Source of the DNA: a virus
IMG/VR virus record: IMGVR_UViG_3300025102_006169
Coordinates: 1-59,236 of that record
Strand: one strand, 5' to 3'
Length of the DNA stretch: 59,236 nucleotides
Made by a program: the position numbers and the translations under genes. Position 1 is the stretch's first letter, and each line of letters opens with the position of its first letter. This document shows, one piece after another, positions 53,839-59,236 of the stretch. The notes beneath the pieces were generated by a model. It was not told the DNA's origin. It did no database searches and worked only from the letters and a program-made list of their open reading frames with translations.

Positions 53839-55112
53839 TATGTTCCTGCCAACAACTCATCAAACAAGGAGTCAACTTCCTCTTCAGTAATCTCTTTTGG
53901 AAGTATTGAATCACATAAACTGCTGTAAATTTTATCCTTATTAAATTCTTTTCTAACCCAAGACTTCAAATAACTTGCTCTTTCAAGCCATTTGTCATAT
54001 TCTTTTCTTACTTGTCGAAGTCTTAACTTGTAAGACCCTTCTGATGGATAGCACCACATAGTGTCTTTTTCAATAACACCCGGCCAAACTGAGCCTTCAG
54101 AAACAGGGCCCAAGGTAAAGTCTACTTTAGCAAAAAATGGCTTTAGAACATTTTTCTTTTTCTTGTTTTTTGTTCGAGAAGGGGCAAACAAAAAATCACA
54201 TTGCCCAGACCATCCGGGTGCAATGATTGGAAGTCCACTATAAGCTGCCTCAAATAGCGGTAAACCGAAGCCTTCTCCATGAGTCAAAGAAACTAAGCAT
54301 TTTATCTTATCATGATTGTATACAGCGTGCATTTCTTGTTCTGTTAGATCACCGTGTAAGAGATAAATTTTGCATTTTCTATCTTTAGGGGAATCAGATA
54401 AAACGTCATGAATTAACTGGGCAGCATAACTTCTGTCAACAATTGAATTATTTTTAATACTGGTTTTAACTACTAACCCAACTTCTTGATCATAGTTTTC
54501 TTCAACAAACCACTTTATAATTTTTGATAAGTTCTTTCTTGGACCCCACTGAGCGACGGCCAAATAATTAAAATCGTGTTCTAATTCCAATTCGATCTGA
54601 CTTTCCTCATAGTCTTTTACAGGATATCCAACGACATCCACCTCAGTTTGCATTTTTAAACTCATGGGCTGTCCGGTTTCTTTATTGTGACCTTGAAAAA
54701 CAGCGTTCATAAATCCATCTTTAGAATGCTTTGAAATAGTTATTACCTTATTCATGTAATTAGATTTTTCTACCCAGACCGGGGATACTCTATTAGACTC
54801 GATCCCTGCTGTAACACCAATGTTAATTGGTGCCATTCTATCCCATTCATTTGGTATTGTAACTTGAACTGAAATGTCGAACTGTCTTTTTGCTTCTAAG
54901 AACTCATTAGTTGCAATAACTCGCTTATCAATCCATTTTCTTTCCTCATTCATTTCGCAAAGCCAGCCGGTTTCACCCCAGCCGGTTGGAATAATAAAAA
55001 TGTCTACGTCTGATTCGCGAGTCCTAAGTGCTCTCAGCACCAAGCGAGCGTGTTCACCATAACCAGATTGTGATAATACAGGCCCTCGAACTACAACTGA
55101 TTTTTTCATGTT
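53838..55112 (-). CDS. GT4 glycosyltransferase
   Basis: About 424 residues from the ATG at 55112, with GGAG upstream; the longer frame to 55130 would run 25 bases into the preceding gene. It begins SVVVRGPVLSQSGYGEHARLVLRAL. NYLAVAQWGPRKNLSKIIKWF is the phosphate-binding loop, and CLVSLTHGEGFGLPLFEAAYSGLPIIAPGW is the GT4 E-G-F-G-L-P-x-x-E-A block. Several charged repeats (NKKKKN) precede the C-terminal helix. It is probably a mannosyl- or similar transferase, though specificity cannot be read. It ends on the TAATG overlap with the fusion gene. Confidence 0.85.
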   Translation of the reverse strand, partial: NMKKSVVVRGPVLSQSGYGEHARLVLRALRTRESDVDIFIIPTGWGETGWLCEMNEERKWIDKRVIATNEFLEAKRQFDISVQVTIPNEWDRMAPINIGVTAGIESNRVSPVWVEKSNYMNKVITISKHSKDGFMNAVFQGHNKETGQPMSLKMQTEVDVVGYPVKDYEESQIELELEHDFNYLAVAQWGPRKNLSKIIKWFVEENYDQEVGLVVKTSIKNNSIVDRSYAAQLIHDVLSDSPKDRKCKIYLLHGDLTEQEMHAVYNHDKIKCLVSLTHGEGFGLPLFEAAYSGLPIIAPGWSGQCDFLFAPSRTKNKKKKNVLKPFFAKVDFTLGPVSEGSVWPGVIEKDTMWCYPSEGSYKLRLRQVRKEYDKWLERASYLKSWVRKEFNKDKIYSSLCDSILPKEITEEEVDSLFDELLAGT

Positions 55113-56374
55113 ATACTCTCCATAGACCACGCCTTGTAGCCAGTTCTATTTTCCCAACATCCAAATTTTTCACAAGTTTGATCGATTATCTCAATCCATC
55201 TATTTTTTAACTCTTCAAAATTGTAATTATCTTCAACGTGTTTCATACCCATTTTACCAAGCTCGGTGCGCTCCTCTTGAGACATGCCATAAATCTTGTG
55301 CAGGGCCGAATTAAAATCTTTTTCGGAAATCCTATCTTCATGAATATATGGTACATTTTGTGATCCGATAAGTACTTTTGAAGCGGGTTCAATACCAACA
55401 CCAAACCAGTTTTTACCGTCTGTAACCTGCTCTTGTAAACCACCAGTCATAGTAACAATAATAGGCGTGCCACAAGATAATGATTCCAAGGTAGCCAAAC
55501 CAAAGCCTTCCGCATCTGAGATGTTAATGGTGCAATCGGCCATGTTATACATCAGTGATAAACCCTCGGGTGGCATTTTTTGACTAGAAAACATAACGCG
55601 GCCATCTGTAATTTGTTTATCTATTAAAATTGCATTTAGGTCTTGCCCTTGAGGATCTTTTGGATCTGTATGCATAATCAAGCAAACATTTTCTGGGCCT
55701 ACTTCTTCTGCAAAATTGTTGAACCACTCAATTAATGTTCCGCTCTGTTTTCTTCTAGCATTTCTATTATTCCAGAAAAATACAAATCGATCATCATGAT
55801 TAGGAAATTGATTGTCCTTAAATTCTTCTACATGTTCGTCAGATAATCTTTTGAACACATTTGGGTCTACCGCATGAGGCAGGTAATGATTCTCCACATC
55901 TGGCGATACATTATTAACAATGTCATGTGTTACCTTAGAGATTGATGCAATAACATCGTTTGAATCGTACCACTTTTTATTAAATAATGGGAATGGGTAA
56001 TTGTCCCATACATGGTAATATACCATTGGTACAACAGATCGCACTTCATTTTCAATTTGCCAAAGCCATTCAAAATACCTTGGATCAGTCATAAACCAAA
56101 CCAAGCTTGGCTTTTGAGTCCAAATAATTGACCTGATCGTTTCTTGGTTGCCGTAACCATCCACTGGGTATACCATCCAATCGCCGTCGTCCCAACGTTC
56201 GTCCGTGATAGTTTGTGGGTCATAATTAGGGTGTTTCATAGCTCCCCCAAGACAAATAAATTTATATCTACCTGTCATGATCATGGTTTCAATAAAAACT
56301 CTGGTTTGGTGTGCCACGCCAGAGGGTGCCATAGGGTGATCCGATAAAACAAGGATCGTCTTTTTTTCGCTCAT
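55106..56374 (-). CDS. GT4 glycosyltransferase
   Basis: A 422-residue GT-B transferase and the first gene of the glycan cassette. It starts TILVLSDHPMAPSGVAHQTRVFIETM; the second domain has FVFFWNNRNARRKQSGTLIEWF, MYNMADCTINISDAEGFGLATLESLSCGTPIIV and a Q-E-Q-V-T end, the GT4 donor block. No signal or membrane segment, so it works in the cytoplasm. ATG at 56374, seven bases after the nuclease stop at 56382, so it is in the same transcript as the nuclease and its upstream genes. Its substrate is unknown. Confidence 0.85.
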   Translation of the reverse strand: MSEKKTILVLSDHPMAPSGVAHQTRVFIETMIMTGRYKFICLGGAMKHPNYDPQTITDERWDDGDWMVYPVDGYGNQETIRSIIWTQKPSLVWFMTDPRYFEWLWQIENEVRSVVPMVYYHVWDNYPFPLFNKKWYDSNDVIASISKVTHDIVNNVSPDVENHYLPHAVDPNVFKRLSDEHVEEFKDNQFPNHDDRFVFFWNNRNARRKQSGTLIEWFNNFAEEVGPENVCLIMHTDPKDPQGQDLNAILIDKQITDGRVMFSSQKMPPEGLSLMYNMADCTINISDAEGFGLATLESLSCGTPIIVTMTGGLQEQVTDGKNWFGVGIEPASKVLIGSQNVPYIHEDRISEKDFNSALHKIYGMSQEERTELGKMGMKHVEDNYNFEELKNRWIEIIDQTCEKFGCWENRTGYKAWSMESIT

Positions 56375-56381
56375 TTAAACC

Positions 56382-57146
56382 TCATCTGCAATGTTCTGTT
56401 TTATAAAAATCACAGTATTTACAAGATAATCTATTCTTAATAGAAATCTTTCTCTTTATATTAATAACCGCTTTTTCGAGGAATGTCAAGGCATTTTTTA
56501 CTTTTATTTTGCCGCTTGTAACTCGAAAAATCTCTACATTGTTCTTCTTGGCGGTTCTCTTAAGAAGACCAAAGTGTGTTTCGATCTTGTCAATCGGGAT
56601 GTTGTGTTTCTTACCCCAGAAGACTTTGTATAGGGTCAACTGATAGTTGATGATCTTATCCGCTTTCTTTCTGGCGTCCCAGCCCCATCCACAAGTCTTC
56701 CAGTCAAGGATGTGATACTTACCATCCTTAGTCTTGACAACGAGGTCTATGAAGCCTTTAAACTTCAAATCGTGGCCCTCGATGTCCTCGTAAAGCATTT
56801 CTTCTGTGGAGATAACCTCACAGTCCTCGAAGTAGTTGTCAAGCTCTTCACGAAACGACGAAACGATGGGCACATACTGGCCCATCATTTGCTCTCGTAG
56901 GGTCTTGTCGATCTCTACTTCTTTCTTTTCTAATGAAACGATTTCTTTTTCGAACTCTTCCAGAAAGTGTTTCTCTCTATTCAAATTCTCATTTAGTAGC
57001 CCATGTTCACAAACACTATGAATCGCAGTTCCAAAAGCAGTGTGTAGATTGCCTTTGAAGCCTGCGATCTTTTCGACGTATTGCAGTCGGTGTTTGTGTG
57101 GGCACTCGTTCCAAGTTTTTATCTCTGAATAAGAGACATGTGCCAT
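56382..57146 (-). CDS. Cas4-like PD-(D/E)XK exonuclease (RecB family)
   Basis: A 254-residue nuclease. Features in order: C15 in NECPHKH; H43 in FGTAIH; the GFIDLV strand with D134; ILDWKTC with D148 and K150; and INYQLTLY with Q169, together the PD-(D/E)XK active site. The C-terminus is CKYCDFYKTEHC (C242, C245, C253), and with C15 it would hold a 4Fe-4S cluster as in Cas4 and AddB. Phage forms act as exonucleases in DNA processing or recombination. The gene directly follows the 118-residue unknown (TAA-ATG). No CRISPR locus is present, so an adaptation role is unlikely here. Confidence 0.88.
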   Translation of the reverse strand: MAHVSYSEIKTWNECPHKHRLQYVEKIAGFKGNLHTAFGTAIHSVCEHGLLNENLNREKHFLEEFEKEIVSLEKKEVEIDKTLREQMMGQYVPIVSSFREELDNYFEDCEVISTEEMLYEDIEGHDLKFKGFIDLVVKTKDGKYHILDWKTCGWGWDARKKADKIINYQLTLYKVFWGKKHNIPIDKIETHFGLLKRTAKKNNVEIFRVTSGKIKVKNALTFLEKAVINIKRKISIKNRLSCKYCDFYKTEHCR

Positions 57147-57503
57147 TTATTCCTCAGTTGGAGTTGGAGCCGGTGTGGTTATTTTTCGGCTTCTGCGGCG
57201 CCGTGTAGTTTTGGGCTTTGCAGTCTCTTTCTTTAATGTAACCTTTTTTGCAGGCTTGTCAACAGGAATTTTAAAAATCCATTCATTTTCTCTGGTCACA
57301 TGGCGCCAATTATAAATTCTATTATTAGGCGTAAAACATTTACCATGCTTTATCTTTTTTTCTTTCAGCATTTTCGAAATGTCTTCAGTTGTCAGAGTAA
57401 CTCTGGGTTTGCCATCGACATTAATGCCTTTATAAGCTTCAATTTTTACTTTTACAAACAATTTATTGTCTTTTTCAAATGTTTCAAATAATTCAATCTT
57501 CAT
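57147..57503 (-). CDS. Hypothetical protein with basic tail
   Basis: About 118 residues from the ATG at 57503, with GGGAG nearby; the frame extends to 57521 but would run deeper into the metallopeptidase-like gene. The first 80 residues form a beta-rich domain (KLFVKVKIEAYKGIN, VTLTTEDISKMLKEKKI, CFTPNNRIYNWRHVTRENEWIF). The last 40 are a strongly basic, proline/threonine tail (KPKTTRRRRSRKITTPAPTPTEE), likely to touch nucleic acid. The family is not recognised. It lies between the metallopeptidase-like and nuclease genes. Confidence 0.6.
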   Translation of the reverse strand: MKIELFETFEKDNKLFVKVKIEAYKGINVDGKPRVTLTTEDISKMLKEKKIKHGKCFTPNNRIYNWRHVTRENEWIFKIPVDKPAKKVTLKKETAKPKTTRRRRSRKITTPAPTPTEE

Positions 57504-58185
57504 GGAAAATAACTCCCTCAATTTTACTAAATAGTATCGGACTTATCTTTTTGATTAGATCACTGTTGCCTAAAAAGTAATCTTCAACACCTGAAGCCCA
57601 ATACTCCCTAAGACTAGTTATAGCATACGGTGTATGAAATAACCCATTCGACAAAGATCTAAGATTTGGATATCCAACACTTTTATACAAAAATAAATCA
57701 AATTCTGTGTTATATTCAGTATTCAAAAAATCATGTTCTGTGTCAAAACCCTCTGCATCTAGGATTGATTTGAGCCTTAGTCTTTTTCCTAAAAATTCAG
57801 AGTGTAGCCTATTGTCACCATAGATAAAATAGCCCATAGAATTTTCTAGCGAGTGTGCTGTTTCATGCAGTATGTTTTCCAATAGGTCTCTATCACTAAT
57901 TATTTTGTTGCTAACATAAATGGCACCGTCTTGATATGCAGCTTCAAGATCTCGATCATCTAAAAAATCAAATGTACCAACAATTACTGTATCTATCTCC
58001 TCAAATAAGTGAGGAGGCATGGTTTCTTCTATTTTGTCAATTACATTTTGTACATTTACATCGCCAATAAAAGAATCCTGAACATACACCAATTTTCCAA
58101 ATAATTTAAATTCTTTTCGAAACACTTTCTCCTTTGAAAAAGAATTTTTTATTATTTCTTCTATACTAGCTCTGTATTTATCCAT
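57493..58185 (-). CDS. Putative HExxH zinc metallopeptidase
   Basis: A 230-residue protein whose central segment NILHETAHSLENSMGYF contains an H-E-x-x-H zinc-binding pair (H107-E-T-A-H111). A downstream glutamate in HSEFLGKRLRL (E130) could be the third ligand, giving a gluzincin-like site. It has no signal peptide or propeptide. The remainder is not recognised. Such minimal zincins in phages may cut host proteins or process virion proteins; its position in an early/middle gene cluster favours the former. The family is uncertain because HExxH alone occurs by chance, though the LxHETxHxLE context is the usual metallopeptidase form. Confidence 0.62.
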   Translation of the reverse strand: MDKYRASIEEIIKNSFSKEKVFRKEFKLFGKLVYVQDSFIGDVNVQNVIDKIEETMPPHLFEEIDTVIVGTFDFLDDRDLEAAYQDGAIYVSNKIISDRDLLENILHETAHSLENSMGYFIYGDNRLHSEFLGKRLRLKSILDAEGFDTEHDFLNTEYNTEFDLFLYKSVGYPNLRSLSNGLFHTPYAITSLREYWASGVEDYFLGNSDLIKKISPILFSKIEGVIFHED

Positions 58186-58506
58186 CTATTGATTGGTTTC
58201 AGATGCAGCCATTTCTTTACCAGATTCTATGTCGGCAAATGCTTGTCGATAACCTCTAATAAAATTTTCTTCTGCAACAGCTAATAGAAACTCAGGAAAG
58301 TCGCGGGCCATACAGTCTACTATCATCTCAACTGTAACATCTCCGTCCCAACCAATCTTTTTATTAAGATCAGTCTCTGCTTTTGTTAGTTCAGCTTCAA
58401 ATTCATTACCAACATAATCAACTAACCACTCTTTAAGAACGTTAGATTTTTCAACTTTACTCATAAGCTCAGGGTTCATTTCCCTGTCAGATTCTGCAAT
58501 AAGCAT
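58186..58506 (-). CDS. Hypothetical acidic helical protein
   Basis: A 106-residue acidic, helix-rich protein (SNVLKEWLVDYVGNEFEAELTKAETDL and EFLLAVAEENFIRGYRQAFAD). AAAGGAGC precedes the ATG at 58506, and the promoter at 58529-58557 is directly upstream, making it the first gene of the early/middle operon. No cysteine cluster or enzyme motif. Family not recognised; its place suggests an early takeover protein, which is an inference. Confidence 0.65.
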   Translation of the reverse strand: MLIAESDREMNPELMSKVEKSNVLKEWLVDYVGNEFEAELTKAETDLNKKIGWDGDVTVEMIVDCMARDFPEFLLAVAEENFIRGYRQAFADIESGKEMAASETNQ

Positions 58507-58528
58507 TAATTTGCTCCTTTGTTACTTT

Positions 58529-58557
58529 ATTATAACCACATTTATGTTCTATGTCAA
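58529..58557 (-). promoter_or_regulatory. Consensus sigma70 promoter for the nuclease/glycan operon
   Basis: The minus strand reads TTGACA (58557-58552), 17 bases, then TATAAT (58534-58529), a perfect sigma70 promoter at ideal spacing. A start site near 58522 would leave a leader of about 16 bases with AAAGGAGC in it. It occupies the only sizeable gap at the right end, between phoH and the 106-residue gene. Confidence 0.9.
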
Positions 58558-58565
58558 GAAAAAAT

Positions 58566-59236
58566 TTATAAAACCTTTGCTGCCAACGTTGCAACCTTAG
58601 ATCTTTCACCCTTTCTTAATGTAATGTGGCCGGTGATTTCATGCTCTTTCATTTTCTCAACGGCGTGAGTTAATCCAGAAGACATCTCATTGATGTAGAT
58701 GTTATCTATCTGTTCTACATCGCCCGTGAGGACAATCTTAGTCCCTTCCCCTACTCGGGTTAGGATAGTCTTGATCTCGTGCGCTGTGAGGTTCTGAGCC
58801 TCATCAATGACGATGAATGCGTTGGCGATAGAGCGACCACGAATGTATGTAAGTGCTTCAATCTCAATCAGGCCTCGTTGCATATAATCTTCAAGTGTCG
58901 TTTGATCATCACCTGTCAAGAACTTCAAATTATCCTGAACTGGTGCGAGCCAAGGAGCCATCTTTTCTTCTAATGAACCCGGTAAAAAACCTATATCCTT
59001 GCCCATAGGCATAACTGGGCGGGACACAACCAGTTTTTTGTACGGAGTGCGACAGTATGAATCGTCTTTTAACTTATCTTTGATGTTAAGGTTCGAAACG
59101 ACCTGCTCCAACCCAGCGGCGATCGCCATTAGGGTTTTACCTGAACCAGCTTTACCTACAAGTGATACTACCTCTATACTTGGATCCATTAACAGGTCTA
59201 ACGCAAAGGTTTGCTCTTTATTTCGGGCTTTTACAC
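58566..59236 (-). CDS. phoH: PhoH-family ATPase (cut by window edge)
   Basis: The frame runs to the window edge without a stop, 222 codons plus a partial one; reading upstream of the ATG at 59189 gives VKARNKEQTFALDLL, which belongs to the family, so that ATG is not the real start. Motifs: SLVGKAGSGKT (Walker A), RPVMPMGKDIGFLPGSLEEKM and FIVIDEAQN (Walker B), then LTRVGEGTKIVLTGD. PhoH-like ATPases are widespread in marine phages; the domain is an ATP-dependent RNA/DNA-related motor, and bacterial relatives with an N-terminal PIN domain are RNases. Whether a PIN domain is present here is outside the window. The promoter at 58529-58557 begins just after its stop. Confidence 0.92.
   Translation of the reverse strand, partial: VKARNKEQTFALDLLMDPSIEVVSLVGKAGSGKTLMAIAAGLEQVVSNLNIKDKLKDDSYCRTPYKKLVVSRPVMPMGKDIGFLPGSLEEKMAPWLAPVQDNLKFLTGDDQTTLEDYMQRGLIEIEALTYIRGRSIANAFIVIDEAQNLTAHEIKTILTRVGEGTKIVLTGDVEQIDNIYINEMSSGLTHAVEKMKEHEITGHITLRKGERSKVATLAAKVL

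Noticed and set aside
56461-56489. TTGACA at 56489-56484 with a weak TATTAA after 17 bases, inside the nuclease gene
   Set aside because: The -10 box matches only four of six positions and the site is within coding sequence; it could be an internal promoter for the glycan genes but I cannot support it.
58558-58580. T-rich stretch after phoH on the minus strand as a terminator
   Set aside because: There is a T-run (AAATTTTTTC) but no GC-rich hairpin before it; it overlaps the upstream part of the promoter region.

Overview
The window is a stretch of a tailed-phage genome. It looks like a contractile-tailed, distantly T4-like myovirus, probably marine, though habitat is an inference. The evidence is a T4 gp25-like baseplate protein of 132 residues, a gp6/baseplate-J-like wedge protein, a gp55-like late sigma factor, phage primase, RuvC-like resolvase, PhoH ATPase and a Cas4-like nuclease, with almost no non-coding DNA. 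Every convincing gene lies on the minus strand, so the window reads right to left. No tRNA, CRISPR array, insertion sequence or integration gene was seen, and no capsid or terminase gene is present, so the head module must lie elsewhere. No gap between genes reaches 70 bases.

Right end, about 59.2-56.4 kb: a phoH gene cut by the window edge, then a textbook sigma70 promoter (TTGACA, 17 bp, TATAAT). Downstream are four small replication- or host-takeover-type genes: an unknown, an HExxH metallopeptidase-like protein, a basic-tailed unknown and a Cas4-like PD-(D/E)XK nuclease.

About 56.4-38.0 kb: an 18-kb cassette of 21 tightly overlapping genes for surface-glycan synthesis. It holds several GT-B (GT4-like) and GT-A (GT2/GT8-like) glycosyltransferases, FkbM-type and other methyltransferases, a DUF579 (glucuronoxylan 4-O-methyltransferase-like) protein, a GT29 sialyltransferase-like protein, a CMP-ulosonate cytidylyltransferase, an HpcH/HpaI aldolase, a SIS-HAD fusion, an APH-like kinase, a nucleotidyltransferase-HAD fusion, a ParB-like protein, a DUF115/MptE-like protein, a sugar-nucleotide epimerase and a short UDP-glucose dehydrogenase. 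The set is consistent with making and decorating an acidic polysaccharide carrying uronic acid and possibly an ulosonic (sialic/Kdo-like) acid. Whether it acts on the host envelope or on the virion cannot be told from sequence.

About 38.0-36.2 kb: small genes including an FmdB-like zinc ribbon, a membrane protein and the gp55-like sigma factor, which probably switches on the structural genes that follow. About 36.2-1.3 kb: tail and baseplate genes. In order of transcription these are a DUF2272 peptidoglycan-hydrolase protein, a conserved baseplate-type protein, a 2613-residue giant protein, gp25, gp6, a 508-residue protein, a 3399-residue giant protein with a gp7/tail-protein-I-like core and two LamG-like modules, and seven further structural proteins, among which are a pair of paralogues and a pair sharing an N-terminal motif. 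Left end, 1.3-0 kb: a second perfect sigma70 promoter drives a RuvC-like resolvase, apparently leaderless, and a primase cut by the window edge.
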